NCBI GenBank assembly: GCA_905221545.1
Contig: CAJNDO010000005.1
Coordinates: 1-64,000, forward strand
Length of the DNA stretch: 64,000 nt
Reading direction: 5' to 3'
DNA from: a bacterium
Lineage (GTDB): Bacteria; Bacillota; Bacilli; Lactobacillales; Streptococcaceae
In this document: positions 16,925 through 27,168 of the stretch, piece after piece
How positions within the stretch are numbered: the stretch's first letter is position 1
Layout: each line of letters starts with the position of its first letter
The notes under the pieces: generated by a model
What the model saw: only the letters and a program-made list of their open reading frames with translations
Told to the model about the DNA's origin: nothing
Database searches by the model: none
Program-made: the position numbers and the translations under genes

Positions 16925-19132
16925 ATGATTGCACTAGAAGAAAAAATTACAACCCTACCAACCCTCTTTGTTGAAAAACGAGATGGGAGACGTGTTGTAT
17001 TTGATGTGGACAAGATTGACAAGGCTCTCCACAAGGCGGCTGACAAGGTTATGGATGTGACACCCTTGGTTGAAAAGCGCCTAAATGCTCTGACTGAGCG
17101 AATTGTCACAGAAATTCATAGTCGCTTTCCACAGGGAGTTAAGATTTACGAAATCCAAAATATTGTAGAACATGAACTCCTTGAAGCCAAAGAATATGCG
17201 TTGGCTGAGGAGTATATTACTTATCGTACACAGAGGGATTTTGAACGCTCAAAAGCGACAGATATTAACTTTAGTATCCATAAACTGCTCAATAAAGATC
17301 AAGCGGTCGTCAATGAAAATGCCAATAAAGACAGCGATGTCTTTAATACCCAGCGTGATTTGACAGCAGGGATTGTTGGGAAATCAATCGGACTGCAAAT
17401 GCTCCCTAAGCACGTAGCCAATGCCCACCAAAAGGGGGATATCCACTATCACGATTTGGACTACAGTCCTTACACCCCTATGACCAACTGTTGTTTGATT
17501 GATTTCAAGGGGATGTTGGAAAATGGTTTTAAGATTGGGAATGCAGAAGTAGAGAGTCCCAAGTCTATCCAGACTGCGACAGCTCAGATTTCCCAAATCA
17601 TTGCTAACGTTGCTTCTAGCCAGTATGGAGGATGTTCAGCTGACCGTATCGATGAGGTCTTGGCGCCGTACGCAGAGAAGAATTACCAAAAACATCTTAA
17701 GGAAGCGGAAGAGTGGGTCTTACCTGACAAACGGGAAGATTACGCTTGGAAGAAAACGCAAAAAGACATCTACGATGCCATGCAATCTCTCGAGTATGAA
17801 ATCAATACTCTCTTCACTTCAAATGGTCAAACACCTTTTACTTCACTAGGTTTTGGTCTAGGAACTAGTCGTTTTGAGCGGGAAATTCAAAAAGCTATCT
17901 TGACCATTCGGATCAAGGGGCTCGGTTCAGAACACCGCACAGCCATCTTCCCTAAACTCATCTTTACGCTTAAAAGAGGCCTTAACTTGGAAGAAGGGAC
18001 TCCCAATTACGACATTAAGCAGTTGGCCCTAGAGTGCGCAACCAAACGGATGTACCCAGATGTCTTGTCCTATGATAAGATTGTTAAGTTGACTGGTTCT
18101 TTCAAGGTACCTATGGGCTGCCGTTCTTTCCTTCAAGGATGGAAAGACGAGAATGGTGTAGAAGTTAATTCAGGTCGGATGAATCTAGGCGTTGTGACGG
18201 TCAACCTTCCTCGCATTGCCCTCGAGTCTGAGGGCGACATGAATAAGTTCTGGGAAATCTTCAACGAGCGGATGAATATTGCAGAAGATGCTCTGGTTTA
18301 TCGTGTCGAACGGACCAAGGAAGCTACACCAGCTAACGCACCAATCCTCTACCAATACGGTGCTTTTGGCCATCGTCTAGGTAAAGAAGAAAGTGTTGAC
18401 CAGCTCTTTAAGAATCGTCGTGCAACCGTTTCGCTAGGTTACATCGGTTTATACGAAGTGGCTACTGTCTTCTTTGGAAATAGCTGGGAACACAATCCAG
18501 ACGCCAAGGAATTCACGCTGGATATCATTCGTGATATGAAACGCCGTGTAGAAGAGTGGTCGGATCAATATGGTTACCATTTCTCAATTTATTCAACACC
18601 ATCTGAAAGTCTGACAGACCGTTTCTGCCGACTAGATACAGAGAAGTTCGGCTCTATTCCTGATATCACAGACAAGGAATACTACACCAATTCTTTCCAT
18701 TACGATGTTCGTAAAAATCCAACACCGTTTGAAAAATTGGACTTTGAGAAAGTCTATCCAGAAGCAGGTGCGTCAGGTGGTTTCATCCATTATTGTGAGT
18801 ATCCAGTCCTTCAACAAAATCCTAAGGCTCTGGAAGCTGTCTGGGATTATGCCTATGACCGCGTGGGCTATCTAGGAACCAATACTCCGATTGACCGTTG
18901 CTACAAGTGTGACTTTGAAGGGGATTTTGAACCAACTGAGAGAGGATTTGCTTGTCCAAACTGTGGCAATAGCGACCCTAAGACGGTGGATGTGGTCAAA
19001 CGAACTTGTGGCTACCTAGGCAATCCTCAAGCGCGTCCGATGGTTAATGGACGTCACAAGGAAATCGCTGCGCGTGTCAAACACATGAATGGCTCAACGA
19101 TTAAAATAGCTGGCCATCAAGTAACAAATTAG
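16925..19132 (+). CDS. nrdD: Anaerobic ribonucleoside-triphosphate reductase
   Basis: A 735-residue class III ribonucleotide reductase that makes dNTPs without oxygen. The N-terminal ATP-cone allosteric domain (about 15-105; VEKRDGRRVVFD) precedes the barrel. Near the C-terminus lie the zinc ligands C-Y-K-C (about 659) and C-P-N-C (about 677) and the glycyl radical loop R-T-C-G-Y-L-G (about 692-698). An in-frame ATG at 16919 has too little room after the A/G-rich ribosome site; ATG 16925 (MIALEEK) fits better. It heads nrdD, a 46-residue ORF, a GNAT gene and nrdG, controlled by NrdR. Confidence 0.96.
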   Translation: MIALEEKITTLPTLFVEKRDGRRVVFDVDKIDKALHKAADKVMDVTPLVEKRLNALTERIVTEIHSRFPQGVKIYEIQNIVEHELLEAKEYALAEEYITYRTQRDFERSKATDINFSIHKLLNKDQAVVNENANKDSDVFNTQRDLTAGIVGKSIGLQMLPKHVANAHQKGDIHYHDLDYSPYTPMTNCCLIDFKGMLENGFKIGNAEVESPKSIQTATAQISQIIANVASSQYGGCSADRIDEVLAPYAEKNYQKHLKEAEEWVLPDKREDYAWKKTQKDIYDAMQSLEYEINTLFTSNGQTPFTSLGFGLGTSRFEREIQKAILTIRIKGLGSEHRTAIFPKLIFTLKRGLNLEEGTPNYDIKQLALECATKRMYPDVLSYDKIVKLTGSFKVPMGCRSFLQGWKDENGVEVNSGRMNLGVVTVNLPRIALESEGDMNKFWEIFNERMNIAEDALVYRVERTKEATPANAPILYQYGAFGHRLGKEESVDQLFKNRRATVSLGYIGLYEVATVFFGNSWEHNPDAKEFTLDIIRDMKRRVEEWSDQYGYHFSIYSTPSESLTDRFCRLDTEKFGSIPDITDKEYYTNSFHYDVRKNPTPFEKLDFEKVYPEAGASGGFIHYCEYPVLQQNPKALEAVWDYAYDRVGYLGTNTPIDRCYKCDFEGDFEPTERGFACPNCGNSDPKTVDVVKRTCGYLGNPQARPMVNGRHKEIAARVKHMNGSTIKIAGHQVTN

Positions 19133-19143
19133 AAAGAAATGAA

Positions 19144-19284
19144 ATGGGAAAATATCAATTAGATGATAAAGGGCGCGCACAAGTGACCCGTTACCACGAG
19201 AAGCACTCTAAAGGTGGAGCTGGTAAAAAAGAACGCTTGCTCAGCCTCAGAGAACAATTTTTAAACAAGAGTAAGAAAAAATAA
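19144..19284 (+). CDS. Conserved small basic protein in the nrd operon
   Basis: A 46-residue ORF (starts MGKYQLDDKGRAQVTRYH; ends LNKSKKK) 11 bases after nrdD. The upstream A/G run GAAAGAAATG serves as a modest ribosome site. The composition is strongly basic, with a Gly/Lys-rich middle (HSKGGAGKKERL) that could contact nucleic acid. I recall that small ORFs occur at this position between nrdD and nrdG in streptococci, without a known function. Short, but the in-operon position and spacing favour a real gene. Confidence 0.7.
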   Translation: MGKYQLDDKGRAQVTRYHEKHSKGGAGKKERLLSLREQFLNKSKKK

Positions 19285-19311
19285 AAGTGAGAGTCAGCTC
19301 TCGCTTTTCTC
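19283..19311 (+). terminator. Internal terminator/attenuator in the nrd operon
   Basis: AAAAGTGAGAG (19283-19293), loop TCAG, CTCTCGCTTTT (19298-19308): an 11-bp stem with one G-U pair, followed by CTCTT. The U-run lies inside the stem, so termination is probably partial. That would lower the nrdG message relative to nrdD. Confidence 0.6.
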
Positions 19312-19327
19312 TTAGTGGGAGGTAAGG

Positions 19328-19834
19328 ATGGAATTACGCAGACCGACAATAGTAGATAAGAAGGCTGTTATAGACATGATGGAGGAATTTGAAAAATATC
19401 AGTCGCCTCACGACGGTGGTTTCTGGGATACAGAGAATTTTTCCTATGAAGACTGGTTAGAAAGCAATCAGAATCAGGAAATGGGGATTAATCTGCCTGA
19501 AGGATGGGGCCCAGCAATTCAGTTAGTAGCTTTTTCCGAGAAAGGTCAAGCACTTGGATTTCTTAGTCTCCGCTTGCGCCTCAGTAACTTTCTATTAGAA
19601 GAAGGAGGTCATATAGGCTATTCTATCCGACCATCTGAAAGAGGCAAAGGTTATGCTAAAGAAACTCTCTGTCAGGGTTTGCAACTTGCTAAGGAAAAGA
19701 ACATCAAGAAAGCTCTTGTGACCTGTAGCGTGAATAATCCTGCTAGCAGAGCAGTCATTCTAGCAAATGGTGGAAAATTTGAGGATGCTCGTAATGGAGT
19801 CGAGCGTTATTGGATAGAGGTAGCGAATGAATAA
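19328..19834 (+). CDS. GNAT family N-acetyltransferase
   Basis: A 168-residue acetyl-CoA-dependent transferase. The central motif A is present: GGHIGYSIRPSERGKGYAK (about residues 95-115), with the acetyl-CoA pyrophosphate loop R-G-K-G-Y-A. The substrate is unknown. It overlaps nrdG by 8 bases and follows the nrd attenuator, so it is translated together with nrdG; this link is conserved in streptococci by my recollection. Strong ribosome site GGGAGGTAAGG. Confidence 0.85.
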   Translation: MELRRPTIVDKKAVIDMMEEFEKYQSPHDGGFWDTENFSYEDWLESNQNQEMGINLPEGWGPAIQLVAFSEKGQALGFLSLRLRLSNFLLEEGGHIGYSIRPSERGKGYAKETLCQGLQLAKEKNIKKALVTCSVNNPASRAVILANGGKFEDARNGVERYWIEVANE

Positions 19835-20417
19835 TCCAAAACCACAAGAATGGAAAAGCGAGGAACTCAGTCAAGGGCGTATCATCGACTACAAGGCCTT
19901 TAACTTTGTGGATGGAGAAGGAGTGCGCAACTCTCTCTATGTATCAGGTTGCATGTTTCACTGTGAGGGATGTTATAATGTTGCGACTTGGTCTTTCAAT
20001 GCTGGCATTCAATACACTGCAGAGCTAGAAGAACAGATTATGGCAGATCTTGCTCAGCCCTATGTTCAAGGCTTGACTTTATTAGGAGGAGAACCCTTCC
20101 TTAATACAGGAATCCTCTTGCCTCTTGTTAAACGCATCCGAAAGGAATTGCCAGACAAAGACATCTGGTCCTGGACGGGCTACACTTGGGAAGAAATGAT
20201 GCTGGAAACTCCAGATAAACTGGAACTCTTATCACTGATTGACATTCTCGTCGATGGACGGTATGATCGAACTAAGCGCAATCTCATGCTCCAGTTTCGT
20301 GGTTCGTCCAATCAACGAATTATCGATGTGCAAAAATCCCTCAAAAATGGGCAAGTAGTGATTTGGGATAAGCTCAATGATGGAAAAGAAAGCTATGAGC
20401 AGGTGAAGAGAGAGTAA
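19827..20417 (+). CDS. nrdG: Anaerobic ribonucleotide reductase activating protein
   Basis: A 196-residue radical-SAM enzyme that makes the glycyl radical on NrdD. The [4Fe-4S] motif is C-M-F-H-C-E-G-C (residues 42-49), of the CxxxCxxC type. The next conserved parts are TLLGGEPFL (SAM-binding GGE) and SWTGYTWEE. Full length. Starts inside the GNAT gene. Confidence 0.95.
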   Translation: MNNPKPQEWKSEELSQGRIIDYKAFNFVDGEGVRNSLYVSGCMFHCEGCYNVATWSFNAGIQYTAELEEQIMADLAQPYVQGLTLLGGEPFLNTGILLPLVKRIRKELPDKDIWSWTGYTWEEMMLETPDKLELLSLIDILVDGRYDRTKRNLMLQFRGSSNQRIIDVQKSLKNGQVVIWDKLNDGKESYEQVKRE

Positions 20418-20506
20418 CTTTCTTACATAGAATACTTAAATAAATGACCTGTTAAAAAAGAAAACATTTTCATGTTAAAAATTTTAAAAAACAGCAACAA
20501 ATCCCT

Positions 20507-20535
20507 TGCAATCGCAGGGGCTTTGTGTTATTCTA
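20507..20535 (+). promoter_or_regulatory. Promoter of the S10-spc-alpha operon
   Basis: TTGCAA (20507-20512), 17 bases, TATTCT (20530-20535). Confidence 0.75.
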
Positions 20536-20539
20536 TTAT

Positions 20540-20640
20540 GGTGCTGTAAATTACAGCTTTAGCTTTGATGCAAGAGGTTGCGACACGCTCGGTTGCATTG
20601 CCACGCAACACCGCGTCGGTTTTCTTGTGGAGCTAGCCTA
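20540..20640 (+). promoter_or_regulatory. Structured leader of the S10 operon
   Basis: A hairpin at about 20544-20558 (GCTGTAA/TTACAGC) is followed by nested stems: CAAGA/TCTTG (20572-20576 with 20624-20628), CGAC/GTCG (20582-20585 with 20616-20619) and GTTGC/GCAAC (20593-20597 with 20606-20610). A structured leader directly before rpsJ is the expected place for autogenous control, by L4 in other Firmicutes. I infer this from position and folding only. Confidence 0.55.
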
Positions 20641-20670
20641 TTATCTTAAATAGACGAAAAGGAGAAAAAG

Positions 20671-20979
20671 ATGGCAAACAAAAAAATCCGTATCCGTTTG
20701 AAAGCTTACGAACACCGTACGCTTGACACAGCGGCTGCAAAAATCGTAGAATCAGCTACTCGTACAGGTGCACAAGTTGCGGGTCCAATCCCACTTCCAA
20801 CTGAACGTAGCCTCTACACAATTATTCGTGCGACTCACAAATACAAAGACTCTCGCGAACAATTTGAAATGCGCACACACAAACGTTTGATCGATATCGT
20901 TAACCCAACTCAAAAAACAGTTGATGCCTTGATGAAATTGGATCTTCCAAGTGGTGTAAACGTAGAAATCAAACTTTAA
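20671..20979 (+). CDS. rpsJ: 30S ribosomal protein S10
   Basis: 102 residues, full length. It contains the S10 signature region [20 protein letters not shown]. First gene of the S10 block. S10 is in the 30S head and also works with NusB in antitermination. Highly biased codons (CGT, AAC, GTT), as in all ribosomal genes that follow. Ribosome site AAAGGAGAAA. Confidence 0.98.
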
Positions 20980-21061
20980 TCTAAAGCTTGATACCTTGAG
21001 CATAAAAAACGCTCGTTAAAAACTTTTTGAATAAAAAATATAGAAAAGGAACTATTTTCTC

Positions 21062-21688
21062 ATGACAAAAGGAATCTTAGGGAAAAAAGTGGGAATGACT
21101 CAAATCTTCACTGAAGCTGGCGAATTGATCCCTGTAACAGTTATTGAAGCAACTCCAAACGTTGTTCTTCAAGTTAAAACTGTTGAAACAGACGGATACA
21201 ACGCTATCCAAGTTGGTTTCGATGACAAACGCGAAGTATTGAGCAACAAACCTGCTAAAGGACATGTAGCGAAAGCTAACACGGCTCCTAAGCGCTTCAT
21301 TCGTGAATTCAAAAACGTTGAAGGCTTGGAAGTTGGTGCTGAAATCACAGTTGAAACATTCGCAGCTGGAGACGTTGTTGACGTAACTGGTACTTCTAAA
21401 GGTAAAGGTTTCCAAGGTGTTATCAAACGCCACGGACAATCACGTGGACCAATGGCTCACGGTTCTCGTTACCACCGTCGTCCAGGTTCTATGGGACCTG
21501 TTGCACCTAACCGCGTATTCAAAGGTAAAAACCTTGCAGGACGTATGGGTGGCGACCGTGTAACAATTCAAAACCTTGAAGTTGTACAAGTTGTTCCAGA
21601 AAAGAACGTTATCCTTATCAAAGGTAACGTACCAGGTGCTAAGAAATCTCTTATCACTATCAAATCAGCAGTTAAAGCTGGTAAATAA
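21062..21688 (+). CDS. rplC: 50S ribosomal protein L3
   Basis: 208 residues. It starts [16 protein letters not shown], typical of L3, and has the basic loop with [18 protein letters not shown] near residues 128-145 that reaches toward the peptidyl transferase centre. The 82-base gap from rpsJ contains a short GAGC/GCTC hairpin. Confidence 0.98.
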
Positions 21689-21712
21689 TAAAGAAAGGGG
21701 AAATCAGTCACA

Positions 21713-22336
21713 ATGGCAAACGTAACATTATTTGACCAAACTGGTAAAGAAGCTGGCCAAGTTGTCCTTAACGATGCAGTATTTGGTATCGAACCAAATG
21801 AATCAGTTGTGTTTGATGTGATCATCAGCCAACGCGCAAGCCTTCGTCAAGGAACACATGCTGTTAAAAACCGCTCTGCAGTATCAGGTGGTGGACGCAA
21901 ACCATGGCGTCAAAAAGGAACTGGACGTGCTCGTCAAGGTTCTATCCGCTCACCACAATGGCGTGGTGGTGGTGTTGTCTTCGGACCAACTCCACGTTCA
22001 TACGGCTACAAACTTCCACAAAAAGTTCGTCGCCTAGCTCTTAAATCAGTTTACTCTGAAAAAGTTGCTGAAAACAAATTCGTAGCTGTAGACGCTCTTT
22101 CATTTACAGCTCCAAAAACTGCTGAATTTGCAAAAGTTCTTGCAGCATTGAGCATCGATTCTAAAGTTCTTGTTATCCTTGAAGAAGGAAATGAATTCGC
22201 AGCTCTTTCAGCTCGTAACCTTCCAAACGTGAAAGTTGCAACTGCTACAACTGCAAGTGTTCTTGACATCGCAAATAGCGACAAACTTCTTGTCACACAA
22301 GCAGCTATCTCTAAAATCGAGGAGGTTCTTGCATAA
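21713..22336 (+). CDS. rplD: 50S ribosomal protein L4
   Basis: 207 residues. The extended loop that lines the exit tunnel is present ([19 protein letters not shown], about residues 62-80). L4 is the known autogenous repressor of S10 operons in other bacteria. The stop shares one base with the rplW start. Confidence 0.98.
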
Positions 22337-22632
22337 TGAATTTGTATGATGTTATCAAAAAACCTGTAATCACTGAAAGCTCAATGGCTCAACTTGAAGC
22401 AGGGAAATATGTATTTGAAGTTGACACTCGTGCACACAAACTTTTGATCAAGCAAGCTGTTGAAGCTGCTTTCGAAGGTGTTAAAGTTGCCAACGTTAAC
22501 ACAATCAACGTAAAACCTAAAGCTAAACGTGTTGGACGTTACACTGGTTTTACTAACAAAACTAAAAAAGCTATCATCACACTTACAGCTGATTCAAAAG
22601 CAATCGAGTTGTTTGCTGCTGAAGCTGAATAA
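22336..22632 (+). CDS. rplW: 50S ribosomal protein L23
   Basis: 98 residues. It starts [14 protein letters not shown] and carries the basic loop [21 protein letters not shown]23 forms the docking site for trigger factor and SRP at the tunnel exit. Overlaps rplD by one base, so it is translationally coupled. Confidence 0.98.
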
Positions 22633-22649
22633 TCTAAGGAGGAAATATC

Positions 22650-23483
22650 GTGGGAATTCGTGTTTATAAACCAACAACAAACGGTCGCCGTAATATGACT
22701 TCTTTGGATTTCGCTGAAATCACAACAAGCACTCCTGAAAAATCATTGCTTGTTGCTTTGAAGAGCAAGGCTGGTCGTAACAACAACGGTCGTATCACTG
22801 TTCGTCACCAAGGTGGTGGACACAAACGTTTCTACCGTTTGGTTGACTTCAAACGTAACAAAGACAACGTTGAAGCAGTTGTTAAAACTATCGAGTACGA
22901 TCCAAACCGTTCTGCAAACATCGCTCTTGTACACTACACTGACGGTGTGAAAGCATACATCATCGCTCCAAAAGGTCTTGAAGTAGGTCAACGTATCGTT
23001 TCAGGTCCAGAAGCAGATATCAAAGTCGGAAACGCTCTTCCACTTGCTAACATCCCAGTTGGTACTTTGATTCACAACATCGAGTTGAAACCAGGTCGTG
23101 GTGGTGAATTGGTACGTGCTGCTGGAGCATCTGCTCAAGTATTGGGTTCTGAAGGTAAATACGTACTTGTTCGTCTTCAATCAGGTGAAGTTCGTATGAT
23201 TCTTGGAACTTGCCGTGCTACAGTTGGTGTTGTCGGAAACGAACAACATGGACTTGTAAACCTTGGTAAAGCAGGACGTAGCCGTTGGAAAGGTATCCGC
23301 CCAACAGTTCGTGGTTCTGTAATGAACCCTAACGATCACCCACACGGTGGTGGTGAAGGTAAAGCACCAGTTGGTCGTAAAGCACCATCTACTCCGTGGG
23401 GCAAACCTGCTCTTGGTCTTAAAACTCGTAACAAGAAAGCGAAATCTGACAAACTTATCGTTCGTCGTCGCAACGAGAAATAA
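22650..23483 (+). CDS. rplB: 50S ribosomal protein L2
   Basis: 277 residues, starting with GTG (ribosome site AAGGAGG). It contains the L2 signature near the C-terminus ([16 protein letters not shown], with the conserved His in HPHGGGEG). L2 is needed for subunit joining and peptidyl transfer. Confidence 0.98.
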
Positions 23484-23489
23484 TATTAA

Positions 23490-23555
23490 ACTAGTCGCTT
23501 AAGCAACTAGTAAATCCGCCAGCTCGGTAGCGCTCCATGTGAGCGCAAGCCGCTG
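23490..23555 (+). other. Structured gap between rplB and rpsS
   Basis: Two hairpins: ACTAGT/ACTAGT (23490-23495 with 23506-23511), and a larger one with outer CAG..CGG/CCG-CTG and inner GCGCTC/GAGCGC (23530-23535 with 23541-23546). There is no U-run, so not a simple terminator. Confidence 0.5.
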
Positions 23556-23586
23556 TGGTACAACATTTAAAGGAGAAAATATAAAA

Positions 23587-23868
23587 ATGGGACGCAGTCT
23601 TAAAAAAGGACCTTTCGTCGATGAGCATTTGATGAAAAAAGTTGAAGCTCAAGCTAACGACGAAAAGAAAAAAGTTATTAAAACTTGGTCACGTCGTTCA
23701 ACGATCTTCCCAAGTTTCATTGGTTACACTATTGCAGTTTATGACGGACGTAAACACGTACCTGTTTACATCCAAGAAGACATGGTAGGTCACAAACTTG
23801 GTGAATTTGCACCAACTCGTACTTACAAAGGTCACGCTGCAGACGACAAGAAAACACGTAGAAAATAA
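23587..23868 (+). CDS. rpsS: 30S ribosomal protein S19
   Basis: 93 residues, from ATG 23587 ([10 protein letters not shown]), which follows AAAGGAGAAA. A longer in-frame reading from 23539 runs through the intergenic hairpin and is rejected. S19 binds 16S rRNA in the head with S13. The end of the protein holds [17 protein letters not shown]. Confidence 0.97.
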
Positions 23869-23879
23869 GGAGAACATAA

Positions 23880-24224
23880 ATGGCAGAAATTACTTCAGCT
23901 AAAGCAATGGCTCGTACAGTACGTGTTTCACCTCGTAAATCACGTCTTGTTCTTGATAACATCCGTGGTAAAAGCGTAGCCGATGCAATCGCAATCTTGA
24001 CATTCACTCCAAACAAAGCTGCTGAAATCATCTTGAAAGTTTTGAACTCAGCTGTAGCTAACGCTGAAAACAACTTTGGTTTGGATAAAGCTAACTTGGT
24101 AGTATCTGAAGCATTCGCAAACGAAGGACCAACTATGAAACGTTTCCGTCCACGTGCGAAAGGTTCAGCTTCACCAATCAACAAACGTACAGCTCACATC
24201 ACTGTAGCTGTTGCAGAAAAATAA
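23880..24224 (+). CDS. rplV: 50S ribosomal protein L22
   Basis: 114 residues. It includes the tunnel beta-hairpin region ([19 protein letters not shown], about 83-101), the site where macrolide-resistance insertions occur in other species. I see no insertion or deletion here. Confidence 0.98.
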   Translation: MAEITSAKAMARTVRVSPRKSRLVLDNIRGKSVADAIAILTFTPNKAAEIILKVLNSAVANAENNFGLDKANLVVSEAFANEGPTMKRFRPRAKGSASPINKRTAHITVAVAEK

Positions 24225-24236
24225 GGAGGTAAAATC

Positions 24237-24890
24237 GTGGGTCAAAAAGTACATCCAATTGGTATGCGTGTCGGCATCATCCGTGATTGGGATGCCAAAT
24301 GGTATGCTGAAAAAGAATACGCGGATTACCTTCATGAAGATCTTGCAATCCGTAAATTCGTTCAAAAAGAACTTGCTGACGCAGCAGTTTCAACTATCGA
24401 AATCGAACGCGCAGTAAACAAAGTTAACGTTTCACTTCACACTGCTAAACCAGGTATGGTTATTGGTAAAGGTGGTGCTAACGTTGATGCACTCCGTGCA
24501 AAACTTAACAAATTGACTGGAAAACAAGTACACATCAACATCATCGAAATCAAACAACCTGATTTGGATGCTCACCTTGTAGGTGAAGGAATTGCTCGTC
24601 AATTGGAGCAACGTGTTGCTTTCCGTCGTGCACAAAAACAAGCAATCCAACGTGCAATGCGTGCTGGAGCTAAAGGAATCAAAACTCAAGTATCAGGTCG
24701 TTTGAACGGTGCAGATATCGCCCGTGCTGAAGGATACTCTGAAGGAACTGTTCCACTTCACACACTTCGTGCAGATATCGATTACGCTTGGGAAGAAGCA
24801 GATACTACATACGGTAAACTTGGTGTTAAAGTATGGATCTACCGTGGTGAAGTTCTTCCAGCTCGCAAAAACACTAAAGGAGGTAAATAA
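24237..24890 (+). CDS. rpsC: 30S ribosomal protein S3
   Basis: 217 residues, GTG start with AAGGAGG upstream. The KH domain is present ([17 protein letters not shown], near residues 76-92). S3 is at the mRNA entry of the 30S subunit. Confidence 0.98.
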
Positions 24891-24893
24891 CCA

Positions 24894-25307
24894 ATGTTAG
24901 TACCTAAACGTGTTAAAAACCGTCGTGAATTCCGTGGAAAAATGCGCGGTGAAGCAAAAGGTGGAAAAGAAGTAGCATTCGGTGAATACGGTCTTCAAGC
25001 TACAACTAGCCACTGGATCACTAACCGCCAAATCGAAGCTGCTCGTATCGCCATGACTCGTTACATGAAACGTGGTGGTAAAGTTTGGATTAAAATCTTC
25101 CCACACAAATCATACACTGCTAAAGCTATCGGTGTGCGTATGGGATCTGGTAAAGGGGCACCTGAAGGTTGGGTAGCACCAGTTAAACGTGGTAAAGTGA
25201 TGTTCGAAATCGCTGGTGTATCTGAAGAGATTGCACGCGAAGCGCTTCGCCTTGCTAGCCACAAATTGCCAGTTAAATGTAAATTCGTAAAACGTGAAGC
25301 AGAATAA
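24894..25307 (+). CDS. rplP: 50S ribosomal protein L16
   Basis: 137 residues. It starts [19 protein letters not shown] and keeps the conserved arginine-rich N-terminal region and [18 protein letters not shown]16 helps position tRNA at the A and P sites. Three bases after rpsC. Confidence 0.98.
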   Translation: MLVPKRVKNRREFRGKMRGEAKGGKEVAFGEYGLQATTSHWITNRQIEAARIAMTRYMKRGGKVWIKIFPHKSYTAKAIGVRMGSGKGAPEGWVAPVKRGKVMFEIAGVSEEIAREALRLASHKLPVKCKFVKREAE

Positions 25308-25316
25308 GGAGAAGGC

Positions 25317-25523
25317 ATGAAACTTAATGAAGTAAAAGAATTTGTTAAAGAACTTCGTGGTCTTTCTCAAGAAGAACTCGCGAAGCGCGAAAACGAATTG
25401 AAAAAAGAATTGTTTGAACTTCGTTTCCAAGCTGCTACTGGTCAATTGGAACAAACAGCTCGCTTGAAAGAAGTTAAAAAACAAATTGCTCGTATCAAAA
25501 CAGTTCAATCTGAAGCGAAATAA
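25317..25523 (+). CDS. rpmC: 50S ribosomal protein L29
   Basis: 68 residues in two helices with the L29 motif [20 protein letters not shown]. Located next to the tunnel exit, beside L23. Confidence 0.97.
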
Positions 25524-25547
25524 TAGACTAGGGAAGGAGAAATTTCA

Positions 25548-25808
25548 ATGGAACGCAATAATCGTAAAGTTCTTGTTGGACGTGTTGTATCTGACAAAAT
25601 GGACAAGACAATCACAGTTGTAGTTGAAACAAAACGTAACCACCCAGTCTATGGTAAACGTATTAACTACTCTAAAAAATACAAAGCTCATGATGAAAAC
25701 AATGTTGCCAAAGAAGGCGATATCGTACGTATCATGGAAACTCGCCCGCTTTCAGCTACAAAACGTTTCCGTCTTGTAGAAGTTGTTGAAGAAGCGGTCA
25801 TCATCTAA
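25548..25808 (+). CDS. rpsQ: 30S ribosomal protein S17
   Basis: 86 residues. The S17 motif region [15 protein letters not shown] and [19 protein letters not shown] is present. Binds early to the 5' domain of 16S rRNA. Confidence 0.97.
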
Positions 25809-25833
25809 TCAAACCTGAAAGGAGAAAACTGAA

Positions 25834-26202
25834 ATGATTCAAACAGAAACTCGTTTGAAAGTCGCAGACAACAGCGGTGCTCGCGAAATCTTGACTATCA
25901 AAGTTCTTGGTGGTTCAGGACGTAAATTTGCAAACATCGGTGATGTTATCGTGGCATCTGTAAAACAAGCTACTCCTGGTGGTGCGGTTAAAAAAGGTGA
26001 CGTTGTTAAAGCAGTTATCGTTCGTACTAAATCAGGTGCTCGTCGTGCTGATGGTTCATACATCAAATTTGACGAAAACGCAGCAGTTATCATCCGTGAA
26101 GACAAAACTCCTCGCGGAACACGTATCTTTGGCCCAGTTGCACGTGAATTGCGTGAAGGTGGCTTCATGAAGATCGTGTCACTTGCTCCAGAAGTACTTT
26201 AA
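25834..26202 (+). CDS. rplN: 50S ribosomal protein L14
   Basis: 122 residues. Starts [17 protein letters not shown] and contains [13 protein letters not shown] basic loops ([17 protein letters not shown]). Full length; forms intersubunit bridges. Confidence 0.98.
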   Translation: MIQTETRLKVADNSGAREILTIKVLGGSGRKFANIGDVIVASVKQATPGGAVKKGDVVKAVIVRTKSGARRADGSYIKFDENAAVIIREDKTPRGTRIFGPVARELREGGFMKIVSLAPEVL

Positions 26203-26222
26203 TTTTTAGAAACAAACTAGTC

Positions 26223-26254
26223 CCCTAGCTTTAAGCTAGGGTGCCCTTATGGGC
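26223..26254 (+). other. Hairpins between rplN and rplX
   Basis: CCCTAGCT/AGCTAGGG (26223-26230 with 26234-26241) and GCCC/GGGC (26243-26246 with 26251-26254). No T-run follows, so they are likely processing or stability elements, not terminators. Confidence 0.5.
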
Positions 26255-26279
26255 GTAAGAAAAATCAAGGAGAAACCTA

Positions 26280-26585
26280 ATGTTTGTAAAAAAAGGCGAC
26301 AAAGTTCGCGTAATCGCTGGTAAAGATAAGGGAACAGAAGCTGTTGTCCTTACTGCCCTTCCAAAAGTAAACAAAGTTATCGTTGAAGGTGTTAACATCG
26401 TTAAGAAACACCAACGTCCAACTAACGAACTTCCTCAAGGTGGTATCATTGAGAAAGAAGCAGCTATCCACGTATCAAACGTTCAAGTATTGGACAAAAA
26501 TGGTGTAGCTGGTCGTGTTGGTTACAAATTTGTAGACGGTAAAAAAGTTCGCTACAACAAAAAATCAGGCGAAGTGCTTGATTAA
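26280..26585 (+). CDS. rplX: 50S ribosomal protein L24
   Basis: 101 residues. Starts [18 protein letters not shown], the KOW motif of L24 (residues 5-30). Assembly initiator of the 50S subunit. First gene of the spc part. Confidence 0.97.
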
Positions 26586-26608
26586 TCACGAAGGAAAGGA
26601 GAAGTATA

Positions 26609-27151
26609 ATGGCAAATCGTTTAAAAGAAAAATATCTTAATGAAGTAGTTCCTGCTTTGACAGAACAATTCAACTACTCATCAGTGATGGCTGTGCCTAA
26701 AGTAGATAAGATCGTTTTGAACATGGGTGTTGGTGAAGCTGTATCAAACGCTAAAAGTCTTGAAAAAGCTGCTGAAGAATTGGCACTTATCTCAGGTCAA
26801 AAACCACTTATCACTAAAGCTAAAAAATCAATCGCCGGCTTCCGTCTTCGTGAAGGTGTTGCGATCGGTGCAAAAGTTACCCTTCGTGGTGAACGTATGT
26901 ACGAATTCTTGGATAAATTGGTTTCAGTTTCACTTCCACGTGTACGTGACTTCCACGGTGTTCCAACAAAATCATTTGATGGACGCGGAAACTACACACT
27001 TGGTGTGAAAGAACAATTGATCTTCCCAGAAATCAACTTCGATGACGTTGACAAAACTCGTGGTCTTGACATCGTTATCGTAACAACTGCTAACACTGAC
27101 GAAGAGTCACGTGCATTGCTTACAGGCCTTGGAATGCCTTTTGCAAAATAA
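26609..27151 (+). CDS. rplE: 50S ribosomal protein L5
   Basis: 180 residues. Contains the L5 signature [13 protein letters not shown] and the P-site contact region [17 protein letters not shown]. Binds 5S rRNA. Confidence 0.98.
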   Translation: MANRLKEKYLNEVVPALTEQFNYSSVMAVPKVDKIVLNMGVGEAVSNAKSLEKAAEELALISGQKPLITKAKKSIAGFRLREGVAIGAKVTLRGERMYEFLDKLVSVSLPRVRDFHGVPTKSFDGRGNYTLGVKEQLIFPEINFDDVDKTRGLDIVIVTTANTDEESRALLTGLGMPFAK

Positions 27152-27168
27152 TATAGGAGGTAAATCTA

